NCBI GenBank assembly: GCA_050874585.1
Contig: JBNMKZ010000001.1
Span: 49,772-113,771 of the forward strand
Direction: 5' to 3'
Length of the DNA stretch: 64,000 nucleotides
Origin: UBA1067 sp050874585
GTDB lineage: Bacteria > Verrucomicrobiota > Kiritimatiellia > RFP12 > UBA1067
Part shown: positions 48,461 to 57,661 of the stretch, in pieces
Numbering within the stretch: position 1 is the stretch's first letter
Layout: each line of letters begins with the position of its first letter
The notes under the pieces: model-generated
The model's input: only the letters and a program-made list of their open reading frames with translations
What the model was told of the DNA's origin: nothing
Databases searched by the model: none
Made by a program: the position numbers and the translations under genes

Positions 48461-49618
48461 TCAGTGGATATTCCCTCGGCTCGGATGGCTCTTCGCCTTC
48501 GGCTTCTCAAGCTTGAGAAATGTCGCGAACTTGAGGGCTTCGGCCGGGATTTCATCTCCCGTCGTATCGGGCATATCCTTCAGGTCTGGGGCCTCGGCGT
48601 GCGTATGGTGAAACTTTGTCTTCGGATTGACAATCGTGCGAAGAGCCGTCTTGAATTCATCGAGGCCGTCCCTCGTTGCGCACGAAACGGCGATGGGGCG
48701 AACCCCCGTCTCACGGACGAACCGTTCAAGGTTTTCCTTCGAGACTTCCGCATCCATCTTATTGGCAACAACCAGTGTCGGACGCTCCGCGAGTTCAGAC
48801 GAATACTCGTCGATTTCCTTCTTCAGGACCTCATAATCCGTCCACGGCTCACGCGCATCCGTCCCCGCCATATCAATGACGTAGACAAGGACTTTCGATC
48901 GTTCAAGGTGCTTCAGAAAGGCCAGGCCAAGCCCGACGCCTTTTGCCGCGCCTTCAATAATGCCTGGCACATCCGCCATACGAACCTTCGCCCAGTCGTC
49001 GTAGATAATCGTCCCGACTACTGGATTCAATGTCGTGAACGGATAGCTCGCAATCTTTGGCGTTGCGGCAGACAGGACGGAAAGGAGCGAACTCTTGCCC
49101 GCATTTGGGAAGCCAAGAAGTCCCGCGTCGGCAATTGTCTTCAGCTCAAGGCGCAGGCGCTTTTCCTCAGGCTCGCCACCGGGCGTATGCTCCGTCGGCG
49201 CCTGATTGACGGACGACTTGAAGTGGACATTTCCGAACCCACCAGCCCCACCTTTCGCCACAATCACGCTCTGCCCCGGCTCTGTAATGTCGGCGATGAG
49301 CTGATCCGTCTCTACATCGTAGACTTCAGTCCCCAGCGGCACAGGGACAATCAAGTCCTTTCCGCGTTTGCCATACATCTTCTGCCCCTGGCCAGGAGCT
49401 CCATCCTGCGCAAAGCAACGCGGTTCATAATAGAGGGAGAGAAGCGAATTGATGTGCTCCGAAGCCTTGAAAATCACATCGCCGCCCCGACCGCCGTCGC
49501 CACCATCCGGCCCGCCGAACTCAACGAGCGCTTCACGCCGCATGGACATCGCACCATCCCCACCGCGCCCTGACCGAACCTGAACTTCCACCTGGTCAAT
49601 GAATGTCTTCGCCTTCAT
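48461..49618 (-). CDS. obgE: Obg/CgtA GTPase
   Basis: Ribosome-assembly GTPase that binds the 50S subunit. The 385-aa protein has the Gly-rich Obg fold (SGRGGDGAMSMRREALVEFGGPDGGDGGRGGDVI), G1 GFPNAGKSSLL, G3 DVPGIIEGAAKGVGLG, G4 NKMD and G5 SCATRDG. The start at 49618 follows AAGGGG. It is transcribed with recR, not with rplU-rpmA. Confidence 0.97.
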   Translation of the reverse strand: MKAKTFIDQVEVQVRSGRGGDGAMSMRREALVEFGGPDGGDGGRGGDVIFKASEHINSLLSLYYEPRCFAQDGAPGQGQKMYGKRGKDLIVPVPLGTEVYDVETDQLIADITEPGQSVIVAKGGAGGFGNVHFKSSVNQAPTEHTPGGEPEEKRLRLELKTIADAGLLGFPNAGKSSLLSVLSAATPKIASYPFTTLNPVVGTIIYDDWAKVRMADVPGIIEGAAKGVGLGLAFLKHLERSKVLVYVIDMAGTDAREPWTDYEVLKKEIDEYSSELAERPTLVVANKMDAEVSKENLERFVRETGVRPIAVSCATRDGLDEFKTALRTIVNPKTKFHHTHAEAPDLKDMPDTTGDEIPAEALKFATFLKLEKPKAKSHPSRGNIH

Positions 49619-49634
49619 CGTATCCCCTTTCACA

Positions 49635-50231
49635 TCATTGGGCCACGCGATTTGCGATTGCCCGCCTGAGCGTCAGGGGATCGGAATAGGCGATTCCCGA
49701 ATCGACCGGCAGGCCAAACGCCAGCCGAGTAATCGAAACGCCAGTCCCCTTCAGCAATTCTGCCACATACCCAGCGGTGGCATCACCGTCCATATCGGTC
49801 GACAGTGCCAGAAGCACCTCCCGGATACCTTCCGTTCGCACCCGCTCGACAAGCTCATGAAGACGGAGTTTCTCCGGTCCCATTCGCCGCGCCGGGGACA
49901 ACTTGCCGCCGAGCGCATGGTATCGCCCATGAAACGCGCCCGAAGCCTCAATGGGCAACACGTCAGCCGGTTCCTCAACCACGCAAATGACCTGCCCTTC
50001 CCGCGTCGCGTCCGTACACAGCACACACGGATTGCAATCGTCCGTGGTGAACGCCCCGCAGCGTGAGCAACACCGCACATGATTCCGCGCCTCCGTCAAC
50101 GCGGCAACCAAAGGATCCGAAAGCCGACCTGGCTCACGAACAAGCGCAAGTGCCGCCCGCGCGGCAGAGCGGCGTCCGAACCCCGGCAACCGCGCCAGGC
50201 ACTTCTCCAGCTCGTCAATCGGCTTCAGCAT
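49635..50231 (-). CDS. recR: Recombination mediator protein RecR
   Basis: Works with RecF/RecO in loading RecA at gaps. The 198-aa protein has the N-terminal helix-hairpin-helix (LARLPGFGRRSAARAAL), the zinc finger CCSRCGAFTTDDCNPCVLC (four Cys), and a Toprim domain (VICVVEEPADVLPIEASGAFHGRYHALGG; EVLLALSTDMDGDATAGYVAELL). It lies next to ybaB, a common pairing. Confidence 0.96.
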   Translation of the reverse strand: MLKPIDELEKCLARLPGFGRRSAARAALALVREPGRLSDPLVAALTEARNHVRCCSRCGAFTTDDCNPCVLCTDATREGQVICVVEEPADVLPIEASGAFHGRYHALGGKLSPARRMGPEKLRLHELVERVRTEGIREVLLALSTDMDGDATAGYVAELLKGTGVSITRLAFGLPVDSGIAYSDPLTLRRAIANRVAQ

Positions 50232-50252
50232 CGCCCATTACGGCTCCTCGGC

Positions 50253-50573
50253 TCACTTACCGAAGAGTCCGCCCATTCCGCCGCTGGCCTGCATCATCTT
50301 GGCCATCTCGCGCTGAGTCGTCTCACGCGCCTTCTTGATGGCTCCGTTCACCACATTGAAGAGCATCGTCTCAAACCGCGCCGGCTTACCAGCCTTCACC
50401 TCATCGTAGGCAGACGGCTCGATGACGATCTTGTCAATCGACATATCGCCCTTCGCCACGACCGTAATGCCGCCGTTCGAATACTCGGCGGTAATCTTCT
50501 TGATTTCGGCCTCAATGCGCTTCGCTTCCGACCGCATCCTCATCGCCTCACGAATCTGATCCATCATTCCCAT
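50253..50573 (-). CDS. ybaB: YbaB/EbfC nucleoid-associated protein
   Basis: The 106-aa protein starts MGMMDQIREAMRMRSEAKRIEAEIKKI and has the central EYSNGGITVVAKGDMSIDKIVIEPSAYD pattern of the family, DNA-binding dimers that associate with the nucleoid. C-terminal GGMGGLFGK is typical. Located between purC and recR, 21 bp from the latter. Confidence 0.92.
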   Translation of the reverse strand: MGMMDQIREAMRMRSEAKRIEAEIKKITAEYSNGGITVVAKGDMSIDKIVIEPSAYDEVKAGKPARFETMLFNVVNGAIKKARETTQREMAKMMQASGGMGGLFGK

Positions 50574-50623
50574 GACAACAAACCTCTATCTTTCCTTTGA
50601 TTGGTTTACGACCCAACGGACAC

Positions 50624-51523
50624 TTAGGCAAACGCCTCGCCCGAAAGTTCCTCAAATGCCTTGATGTAAATCTCCCGCGTCCTTGCAATGACGTCATCCG
50701 GCAAGACCGGGCCCGGCGGCTGGTGGTTGAACTGAATTGAATCAAGCCAATCGCGCACGAACTGCTTGTCGAGCGAGGGCGGGTTCGACCCAACCTTGTA
50801 GCTGGCCTCGGGCCAAAAACGCGACGAGTCAGGCGTCAGAACCTCATCTGCAAGGATGAGCGAGCCATCCGCATCTCGGCCAAACTCAAATTTCGTATCG
50901 GCAATGATAATCCCATGCTTGCGAGCGTGGTCGGCCGCCTTCGTATACAGGCCAATTGTCGCATTCTTCAAGGCCTTCGCGAGATCGCTTCCGACGAGTT
51001 TTTCCGTCTCGGCATAGTTTATCGCCTCATCATGGTCGCCAATCGCCGCCTTTGTCGTCGGCGTAAAGAGAACCTCATCAAGACGCGAGGCATTTTCATA
51101 GCCATCGCGGAGCTTCTCGCCATTCACCGTGCGAGACTTCTGGTACTCCTTCCATCCCGAACCGGTCAAATAACCACGGGCAATGCACTCAATCTCAACC
51201 ATGTTCACCTTGCGAACCAGCATCGAACGCCCGCGCAGGTCCTCCGCATAGGGACGCAGCTCAGCCGGGTACTCATCGACATTGGCCGTGATGAGATGAT
51301 TCTTCATTCCCAGGAAATTCATCCAGAAAAGGGAAAGCCTGTTCAAGACCTTGCCCTTATCCGGCACTCCGCACGGCAGAATGACGTCAAACGCGCTGAT
51401 TCGGTCGGTTACGACCATCAGCAGCTTATCCCCAAGGTCAAAGACATCGCGTACCTTGCCGCTTTTCCGTTTCAGCCCTGGAATATCGCACTCAAGAAGT
51501 GCATGATTCTTATCGTATTTCAT
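50624..51523 (-). CDS. purC: Phosphoribosylaminoimidazole-succinocarboxamide synthase
   Basis: Eighth step of purine synthesis (SAICAR formation). The 299-aa protein has SGKVRDVFDLGDKLLMVVTDRISAFD, VDEYPAELRPYAEDLRGRSMLVRKVNMVEIECIARGYLTGSGW, IIADTKFEFG, LADEVLTPDSSRFWP, and DKQFVRDWL. Size is that of the plant/yeast-type long form. It has its own TGGTATAAT promoter with about 30 nt of leader. Confidence 0.95.
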   Translation of the reverse strand: MKYDKNHALLECDIPGLKRKSGKVRDVFDLGDKLLMVVTDRISAFDVILPCGVPDKGKVLNRLSLFWMNFLGMKNHLITANVDEYPAELRPYAEDLRGRSMLVRKVNMVEIECIARGYLTGSGWKEYQKSRTVNGEKLRDGYENASRLDEVLFTPTTKAAIGDHDEAINYAETEKLVGSDLAKALKNATIGLYTKAADHARKHGIIIADTKFEFGRDADGSLILADEVLTPDSSRFWPEASYKVGSNPPSLDKQFVRDWLDSIQFNHQPPGPVLPDDVIARTREIYIKAFEELSGEAFA

Positions 51524-51550
51524 GGCAACCTTTCGTAAATTGAGGAGTAT

Positions 51551-51559
51551 ATTATACCA
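51551..51559 (-). promoter_or_regulatory. Extended -10 promoter of purC
   Basis: TGGTATAAT at 51551-51559 on the minus strand, about 27 nt upstream of the purC ATG; GAAAGG before the start serves as ribosome-binding site. Confidence 0.6.
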
Positions 51560-51571
51560 TAATCGTCCCCG

Positions 51572-51973
51572 TCATTCGGGGTCGACCCGCCGTCTCATCG
51601 CCTTAATCTCGGCGTGCGCCCGTTTGTCAGCCAGCATCTTCTGCTTCTGCCGACGCGAGCGGCGGCGTTTTTGCCGCCGAATCTTCTCCCGAGCCTGCCG
51701 CGCCGCCGACTTGCGCTTGTGCTCCCGCTCAAGGATAAGTTCCGCCAGCATCCGCCGCGCCAACCAACGATTCGTCTCGCGACTCCGTGTTTCACCACAG
51801 CGGACCATCAGTCCACTTGGTTCATGCGAGAGCCTCACAACATTCGACGTCTTGTTCGTCTTCTGCCCGCCAGGACCACTCCCGAGGATGAAACTCTCCT
51901 CCAAGTCCTCCTCATAGACATCCGCCTCCTCCATCAGGGCGGAGATTTTCGCAATGGTCTCGGGAGAAATCAT
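51572..51973 (-). CDS. ArfB/RF-like peptidyl-tRNA hydrolysis factor
   Basis: This 133-aa protein carries the release-factor catalytic loop GSGPGGQKTNKTS (GGQ) but no codon-recognition domain, followed by VRLSHEPSGLMVRCGETRSRETNRWLARRML and a long basic C-terminal tail (REKIRRQKRRRSRRQKQKM) like that which ArfB inserts into the mRNA channel of stalled ribosomes. Rescue of stalled ribosomes is the likely role; the name ArfB is used by similarity only. Coupled to DUF2062 upstream by ATGA. Confidence 0.85.
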   Translation of the reverse strand: MISPETIAKISALMEEADVYEEDLEESFILGSGPGGQKTNKTSNVVRLSHEPSGLMVRCGETRSRETNRWLARRMLAELILEREHKRKSAARQAREKIRRQKRRRSRRQKQKMLADKRAHAEIKAMRRRVDPE

Positions 51974-52428
51974 TTGCGCCGCGCACGAACCCGCGCCCGA
52001 TGGGCAATGACAAGATGCTTAACGACCCAATAGGTCAATGGGGACAGAACCAGTGCAAGCATCAGCCCACCCAAAAAGAAACTAAACATCACGGAACCAG
52101 ACAGGGCCTTCACAGCCTCCCAGGTCCATTCATCCGGCAAATGGTAGCCCTTGCACCCGAAGAACAGACGGTAGGCGACCCATGTCTGGGCCGGGTAGAT
52201 GAAGAGAATCGTCACAGGGTTGGTAATCAGCGTCCCGAGTGTCGCTCCAATCTTGCTGACCTTCATCAAAAAGGAAAGCGGAACCGAAATGACCAACTGG
52301 ACGCCAAACGGCACCGCACAGCCAATGAACATTCCAAGTGCCCATCCGCCGGCAATATATTCAGGCGAAGCCTTCTCGGTCAGGATCTTGCGCCGAATCC
52401 AGTGGATGTATTCACGAGGACTTTTCAT
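51970..52428 (-). CDS. DUF2062-family membrane protein
   Basis: The 152-aa protein has the features of the family: SPEYIAGGWALGMFIGCAVPFGVQLVISVPLS, LGTLITNPVTILFIYPAQTWVAYRLF, then a hydrophobic pair near SVMFSFFLGGLMLALVLSPLTYWV and a basic C-terminus. Function is unknown; some family members adjoin glycosyltransferases. It has ATGA overlaps with both the DUF1015 gene and the ArfB-like gene. Confidence 0.85.
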   Translation of the reverse strand: MKSPREYIHWIRRKILTEKASPEYIAGGWALGMFIGCAVPFGVQLVISVPLSFLMKVSKIGATLGTLITNPVTILFIYPAQTWVAYRLFFGCKGYHLPDEWTWEAVKALSGSVMFSFFLGGLMLALVLSPLTYWVVKHLVIAHRARVRARRK

Positions 52429-53618
52429 ACGGGATGAACAAACAGCCCACTCCTCAACTTCGGTTCGAACCAGGTGGACTTCGGCGGCATAATCGCCCCG
52501 GCATCCGCAATGGCCATCATTTCATCAACCGTCACCGGCTCCATGGCGAAGGCAACAGTCGCCGCGCCCGAATCAACCTGGGCCGCCAGCGCAGCATCGC
52601 CGCGAATTCCGCCCATAAAGGAGATACGTGCGTCCGTACGCGGGTCGTCGATGCCAAGAATCGGTGCCAAGAGGCGATCCTGCAAATAAGAAACATCCAG
52701 CGCCGACACAACATCAGCGTTCGCCGGGATTGTCCACGAAAGATCCGTCCACTGTCCACGGAAGTACATCCGGCAATTTCGTGCTCCCTTTTGCCCAATC
52801 GTGAAGTTTTGCGAAACGGCGGACAGGAATTCGTAGTCGGATAGTCCGTTCAAATCCCTCACGAGGCGATTGTAGGGGAGAACATTCAACTGGCTTGCTG
52901 GGAAGATAACCCCCAAAAACCAGCGGCTCTCACCTTCAAAGTTGTGCGCCTTCGCGTACCGCGCCGCCGCCGCCGAACGATGATGCCCATCGGCGATGTA
53001 GGCGACCGGAATCCGGGCGAAGAGTTCCTGCAACTCATCCGCCATGCAATTTCCACCCGATGCAATTTCCCACACCGTGTGGCCAACGCCATCTGACGCG
53101 ACAAAATCATAGAGCGGCGCATTCAGGCAGGCCACCCTGACGATTTCGTCAATCGCACGATCGTCCCGGTAAGTGAGGAACGCCGGCCCCGTGTGTGCAC
53201 CGAGAACCTCAATGTGCCGCGTCCGATCGTCTTCCTTATCCGTCCGCGTCTTCTCGTGCTGTTTCAGGAGACCAGACAGGTAGTCCTTCGTGTCAAATGT
53301 CGCGACGATTCCCGTCTGCGCATGCTTCCCCATCGTCTGCCGATAGGCATAGAAACGGGGAGCCGCATCTCGAACCAGCGTCCCATTGGCAACAAGGGCA
53401 TCAAGTGCCTTGCGCGCCTGGGCATAGGCGGCCGGCGACGAACCGTCCGAGCCATCCGCAAGGTCAATCTCAGGCCGCGAAACATGAAGAAAGCTCTTCG
53501 GATTCCCCTGGACGAGGGCTTTTGCCTCCGCCGTGGACACGACATCATAGGGAACGGCCGCAACCGCAGCCGCATCCTTCTCGTTAGGCCGAACGGCCGC
53601 GAACGGGCGAATGTTCAT
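52425..53618 (-). CDS. DUF1015-family protein
   Basis: A 397-aa protein beginning MNIRPFAAVRPNEKDAAAVAAVPYDVVSTAEAKALVQGNPKSFLHVSRPEID, the standard start of DUF1015, with YIADGHHRSAAAARYA in the middle and IMPPKSTWFEPKLRSGLFV at the end. Proteins of this type often lie beside serine-synthesis genes and may be kinases; no such neighbour is here. It is the first of three coupled genes. Confidence 0.88.
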   Translation of the reverse strand: MNIRPFAAVRPNEKDAAAVAAVPYDVVSTAEAKALVQGNPKSFLHVSRPEIDLADGSDGSSPAAYAQARKALDALVANGTLVRDAAPRFYAYRQTMGKHAQTGIVATFDTKDYLSGLLKQHEKTRTDKEDDRTRHIEVLGAHTGPAFLTYRDDRAIDEIVRVACLNAPLYDFVASDGVGHTVWEIASGGNCMADELQELFARIPVAYIADGHHRSAAAARYAKAHNFEGESRWFLGVIFPASQLNVLPYNRLVRDLNGLSDYEFLSAVSQNFTIGQKGARNCRMYFRGQWTDLSWTIPANADVVSALDVSYLQDRLLAPILGIDDPRTDARISFMGGIRGDAALAAQVDSGAATVAFAMEPVTVDEMMAIADAGAIMPPKSTWFEPKLRSGLFVHPV

Positions 53619-53623
53619 TCGAA

Positions 53624-54187
53624 TCAGAAACCGATATTGAGACCGAGGAAGACGGGGAGTTCCGCATCGCGAATCACGTTGACCAAGCCAATCTGAAAGC
53701 CGTAAAGCGTCTCAGCGCGGTTGATGAGGCCGACCTGGAAGCCCTGCCCCGATCCCGACACATTGACAAGCCCAACCTGCGCGCCCCGGAAGCTCTCCGA
53801 CTCATTCCAAAGACCGGCCTGCACGCAGAAGAGATCGCCGCGGCCAACCGAGTTGTAAAGGCCGACCTGCACGCCCCCGAAGATGTCCTTCACATCATTT
53901 CGGATGATGCTCAGCCCGATACCCTCGAAATTCTGGCTCCGCCCCCAAAGGCCGAGGTCAATGCCCGTCACGTTCTCCTGCTTCGAGGAAAAGGGAATCG
54001 TCAGGCGAAGACCGACAAGGTCTGGTGTCTCAGGCCACTCGGCCACGGCAAAGCAAGCCGGCCAAATCGCATAGTTTTCGGAAGCAGACGATTCCGAAGC
54101 CGTCTTCTTGCTGGACGTCTCGTCCGCACGGACCTGAAACTGTGCCACAACCGAAGCAACAAGCGCAAGCAACACCAACTTCTTCAT
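53624..54187 (-). CDS. Exported surface-repeat protein (LA_2272-like)
   Basis: After a signal peptide (MKKLVLLALVASVVAQFQVRA) the 187-aa protein consists of short repeats of the form xxQVGLYNxxxxxGxQxGLxN: FGGVQVGLYNSVG, FCVQAGLWNESES, RGAQVGLVNVSG, QGFQVGLINRAE and YGFQIGLVNVIRD. This is the pattern of LA_2272 surface repeats, presumably strands of an outer-membrane beta structure. Function unknown. It has a good promoter and AGGAGA before ATG 54187. Confidence 0.75.
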   Translation of the reverse strand: MKKLVLLALVASVVAQFQVRADETSSKKTASESSASENYAIWPACFAVAEWPETPDLVGLRLTIPFSSKQENVTGIDLGLWGRSQNFEGIGLSIIRNDVKDIFGGVQVGLYNSVGRGDLFCVQAGLWNESESFRGAQVGLVNVSGSGQGFQVGLINRAETLYGFQIGLVNVIRDAELPVFLGLNIGF

Positions 54188-54216
54188 GTTTCTTTCTCCT
54201 ATTTGGATTTGTGTAA

Positions 54217-54245
54217 AGTATATGCTATTTTGGCTGATTTTGCAA
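54217..54245 (-). promoter_or_regulatory. Promoter of the surface-repeat gene
   Basis: On the minus strand TTGCAA (54240-54245) and TATACT (54217-54222) are 17 bp apart. It is placed in the gap after the peptidyl-prolyl isomerase. Confidence 0.6.
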
Positions 54246-54248
54246 GTG

Positions 54249-54755
54249 TCAACCGAGAATCGTGACCTTGCGGATGACAATCGCCTCCTCCGGCACATTC
54301 TGGTGCGGGCCGGCGAATCCCGTCTTCACCTTGGCAATTGAATCGACGACCTCCATGCCATCCGTCACTTCTCCGAAGACCGCATACCCATAGCCCTGTG
54401 CGGTTGGCGCGGTGAAGTCGAGGAAGTCGTTATCCACAAGATTGATGAAGAACTGGCTGGTCGCCGAATCAGGGACCATCGTACGGGCCATGGCAATTGT
54501 GCCGCGGCGGTTGCGCAGGCCGTTCATCGCCTCATTGCGAATGGGCTCACGCGTCGCCTTCTGGTTCATGTCACGCGTAAAGCCACCACCCTGAATCATG
54601 AAGCCGTCAATGACGCGGTGAAAAATCGTCCCGTCATAGAAGCCGTCCTTCGCATACTTGACGAAGTTCTTGACTGTCTCAGGGGCCTTCTCCCCATCCA
54701 GTTCAAGGGTAATCGTCCCCACGCTGGTTTCCATCGTCACCTTTGTCTTTGCCAT
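54249..54755 (-). CDS. Cyclophilin-type peptidyl-prolyl cis-trans isomerase
   Basis: The 168-aa cytoplasmic protein (no signal peptide from ATG 54755) has the cyclophilin core VKNFVKYAKDGFYDGTIFHRVIDGFMIQGGGF (catalytic Arg in FHRV), RGTIAMART and SATSQFFINLVDN, YAVFGEVTDGMEVVD. It matches the PpiB group. It is between gatA and the surface gene. Confidence 0.95.
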   Translation of the reverse strand: MAKTKVTMETSVGTITLELDGEKAPETVKNFVKYAKDGFYDGTIFHRVIDGFMIQGGGFTRDMNQKATREPIRNEAMNGLRNRRGTIAMARTMVPDSATSQFFINLVDNDFLDFTAPTAQGYGYAVFGEVTDGMEVVDSIAKVKTGFAGPHQNVPEEAIVIRKVTILG

Positions 54756-54777
54756 TTTCAATCTCCTTGTGAAAATA

Positions 54778-56184
54778 TCAGGCGATTTCCTCGAACGCCT
54801 TGCAGACGCGAAGAAGTTTCGACTCCTCAAAGCCACCGCAGATGAATTGCACACCCACCGGCAAATGCGTCCCCTCCGTGAAGCCCGCTGGAACGGATGC
54901 CGCGCACACGCCCGCCAACGCGGATGGGATTGTGTAGAGGTCATTCAGGTACATAGTGAGCGGATCCTGCAACTCGCCAAACTTGAAGGCCGGCGTCGGG
55001 GCGCACGGCGTCAGGAGCGCATCCACCTTTTCAAACGCGGCATCGAAGTCGCGCTTGATGAGCGTACGCACCTTCTGCGCCCGCCCGTAATAGGCGTCAT
55101 AATAACCGCTCGACAAGACGTAAGTTCCCATGATGATGCGGCGCTTCACCTCAGGGCCGAACCCTTCGGCACGGCTCTTCGTGTAAAGCGACAGAACATC
55201 CGTCGCCTTCTCGGAACGATGCCCGTACCGCACACCATCAAAACGAGCCAAGTTCGCACTCGCCTCAGCCGGTGCAATGATGTAGTAGACGGCCATTGCG
55301 TACTCGGTGTGGGGAAGCGAGACTTCCACGAGCTCGGCCCCCGCCGCCTCACATTTTGCAATGGCCGCATCCGTCAGGCGCTTGACTTCGGCATCCATGC
55401 CCGCCACATCGAGATACTCTTTCGCGAGGCCAATCTTCACGCCCTTGAGCGTTGCGCCCTCCAGGTCCGCCAAGTAATCCGGCACGGGATCCCGCGGCGT
55501 CGTTCCGTCCATCTCATCGTGTCCAGCGAGCGCCTTCAGCAGAATCGCCGCGTCCTCGACCGACTTCGTCATCGGCCCGACCTGGTCGAGCGAACTGGCG
55601 AACGCCGTGACACCAAAGCGACTGACGCGACCGTAACTCGGCTTGATGCCGACGCAATTGCAAAAACTCGCCGGCTGGCGAATCGACCCACCCGTATCCG
55701 TGCCAAGCGCGGCAATGCACATGTTCGCGCCCACCGCCGCCGCGCTACCGCCCGACGAGCCACCGGGCACACGCGTCAGATCGTAGGGATTGCGCGTCAC
55801 ACCCAATGCGGAGTTCTCGGTCGACGATCCCATCGCAAACTCGTCCATGTTGACGCGTCCCGCCGGGATGAACCCATTGGCCTTCAGGTTCTTGATGACC
55901 GTTGCGTCATACGGCGAAACATAGCCCTTCAGAATCTTCGACCCACACGTACAGGGCTGCCCCTTGACGTTAATCAAATCCTTGATGGCAATCGGCACGG
56001 CAGTCGGGTTCTCTTTCGCAAGTGCCAGGGCCTGCTCCTCATCAAATGTCAGGTAAGCCCCAACCTCGCCGTTCTTTTCATGGACACGGCCGATAATCGA
56101 CTGCACGAGATCCGTACTCGTGAAATCCCCTTTCGCAAGCCCAGCCTGCGCCTCTCGAATGCCAAGTTCGTAAAGCTCACTCAT
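54778..56184 (-). CDS. gatA: Asp/Glu-tRNA amidotransferase subunit A
   Basis: The amidase subunit that releases ammonia from glutamine for Glu-tRNA(Gln)/Asp-tRNA(Asn) conversion. The 468-aa protein shows the catalytic Lys in VPIAIKDLINVKGQPCTCGS, the Gly/Ser-rich motif VPGGSSGGSAAAVGANMCIAALGTDTGGSIRQPASFC (two catalytic Ser), and GFFRFGVT-like KPSYGRVSRFGVTAFASSLDQVGPMTK. It overlaps gatC by 4 bp. gatB is not in the window. Confidence 0.97.
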   Translation of the reverse strand: MSELYELGIREAQAGLAKGDFTSTDLVQSIIGRVHEKNGEVGAYLTFDEEQALALAKENPTAVPIAIKDLINVKGQPCTCGSKILKGYVSPYDATVIKNLKANGFIPAGRVNMDEFAMGSSTENSALGVTRNPYDLTRVPGGSSGGSAAAVGANMCIAALGTDTGGSIRQPASFCNCVGIKPSYGRVSRFGVTAFASSLDQVGPMTKSVEDAAILLKALAGHDEMDGTTPRDPVPDYLADLEGATLKGVKIGLAKEYLDVAGMDAEVKRLTDAAIAKCEAAGAELVEVSLPHTEYAMAVYYIIAPAEASANLARFDGVRYGHRSEKATDVLSLYTKSRAEGFGPEVKRRIIMGTYVLSSGYYDAYYGRAQKVRTLIKRDFDAAFEKVDALLTPCAPTPAFKFGELQDPLTMYLNDLYTIPSALAGVCAASVPAGFTEGTHLPVGVQFICGGFEESKLLRVCKAFEEIA

Positions 56185-56480
56185 GACTCGGCTCCTTCCA
56201 CAATCTTCGGCAAAAGGAATTCATCCCCAACCTTCGCCGGTGCATTCGACAGGGCGATTTCGCGATCGAGCGAAGGACGCACAACATCCTCTCGAAAGGC
56301 ATTGACCAGTGGGCGCCCGTGCATCATCGGCTCAACGCCCGTCACATCAACGGCCGCAATCTTCTCGACGTACTTGACGATGGTCTCAAGTTGCGGCTGA
56401 AATGTCGCCTTTTCCTCGTCCGTCAACTCCAGCCGCGCCAAATTCGCGACGTAGGCGACGTCAATCTTGCCTTCTGCCAT
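56181..56480 (-). CDS. gatC: Asp/Glu-tRNA amidotransferase subunit C
   Basis: A 99-aa protein starting MAEGKIDVAYVANLARLELTDEEKATFQPQLETIVKYVEKI and with VTGVEPMMHGRPLVNAFREDVV, the GatC pattern. It wraps GatA and stabilises the complex. It is one base downstream of tolB and coupled to gatA by ATGA. Confidence 0.95.
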   Translation of the reverse strand: MAEGKIDVAYVANLARLELTDEEKATFQPQLETIVKYVEKIAAVDVTGVEPMMHGRPLVNAFREDVVRPSLDREIALSNAPAKVGDEFLLPKIVEGAES

Positions 56481-56481
56481 C

Positions 56482-57618
56482 TTACTTGCTCCAGGTCGGG
56501 GTAATCCAGTTTCCGTTCGCAACAAACATCTGCCGCGGTTCGTCACCGCCCTCCAGCGTGTCGACAATGAACAGGGCCTTGTCGCGTCCGGCGACGACAT
56601 GACGATTGTCCCGCGCCCACGACGGATGCTCCCAGGTGCCCGGCTTTGTCACAAGCCGCGCCGCACCCTCGCCTTCAGCCGGGTCCAGGACTGCAATCTG
56701 CGCACCACCGCCGCGCTTCGTAATGTAGGTAATCCGTCCATCGCGCCCCCAATCGGGGTCGACGTTCTGCGACCCCTTGGAAGTCAGCCGCCGACGCGCT
56801 TTCGTCGCCACGTCGATGATGTAGAGCTGCGGATGCCGCGTCTCGTCCGAGACATAGACAATCTTCTTCCCGTCCGGGCTCCACGCCGGCTGCCCTTCGC
56901 TCGCATTCGGCGTATTCGTCAGGCGCTCGTAGCGATCGCCCTCAATCACGTAAAGTTCGGGATTGCCCTGGAAGGAGAGGATGATGGCCACACGCTTGCC
57001 GTCCGGCGAAACCGCCGCGCCCGTGGTCAGGCCCCTGAAACTCCAGCGAAGCCTGCGCTTCTGGCTCGCCAGGTTGTATTCATAGATTTGCGGACCCGAC
57101 TTCAAGAACGTGTAGAAAAGCGTATTGTCATCCTTCCAACGCGGCCCGACGATTCCACGCGAATCGGACGTCAACTGGCGGATGTCGTACCCATCCGGAT
57201 AACTCACGCACAGTTCCGAATTATCCTTGCCCTTCCTGTTCACAAAGGCGATTGGGCTGCAGGCAAAGCCCTTCTGCTGACCGAAGGCCTCGCACATGGC
57301 ATCCGACAGCTTGCGCGCCGCCATGCGTGCGGACTTCTCGTCCGAAACCGTCGCCGTTGATGTAATGACCTTGCCACGGCCTTCGGCCTTCACGGCCGAA
57401 CCAGGAGTCCCCGAGACCGAAATCGAGCCATTGTCCTGGACAACGAAAAGCCCGGACCGTTCAAGATTCCGCCGCAGGCACTTCGCGTAGTTCGCATCGT
57501 TGACCTTGATGGCGACGGTGAACTTCTCGGCACCGACACCCGTCACGTCAACCACCGTCTCGGCGAAGGCAAGACCCGCCATCGCCCATACGGAACAAAA
57601 AATCAGTTTCTTCAGCAT
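56482..57618 (-). CDS. tolB: Tol-Pal system periplasmic protein TolB
   Basis: A signal peptide (MLKKLIFCSVWAMAGLAFA) and an N-terminal alpha/beta domain with LRRNLERSGLFVVQDNGSI are followed by a six-blade propeller of DPP-like repeats: GPRWKDDNTLFYTF, GAAVSPDGKRVAIIL, GQPAWSPDGKKIVYVSDETRHPQLYII, DPDWGRDGRITYI and HPSWARDNRHVV. 378 aa, near the usual 430. TolB binds Pal (6434-7009). tolQRA are not adjacent. Confidence 0.93.
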   Translation of the reverse strand: MLKKLIFCSVWAMAGLAFAETVVDVTGVGAEKFTVAIKVNDANYAKCLRRNLERSGLFVVQDNGSISVSGTPGSAVKAEGRGKVITSTATVSDEKSARMAARKLSDAMCEAFGQQKGFACSPIAFVNRKGKDNSELCVSYPDGYDIRQLTSDSRGIVGPRWKDDNTLFYTFLKSGPQIYEYNLASQKRRLRWSFRGLTTGAAVSPDGKRVAIILSFQGNPELYVIEGDRYERLTNTPNASEGQPAWSPDGKKIVYVSDETRHPQLYIIDVATKARRRLTSKGSQNVDPDWGRDGRITYITKRGGGAQIAVLDPAEGEGAARLVTKPGTWEHPSWARDNRHVVAGRDKALFIVDTLEGGDEPRQMFVANGNWITPTWSK

Positions 57619-57661
57619 TTTCAGACAATCTCCTTTCTGTTCGTCCATCCAATCAGCCGCC

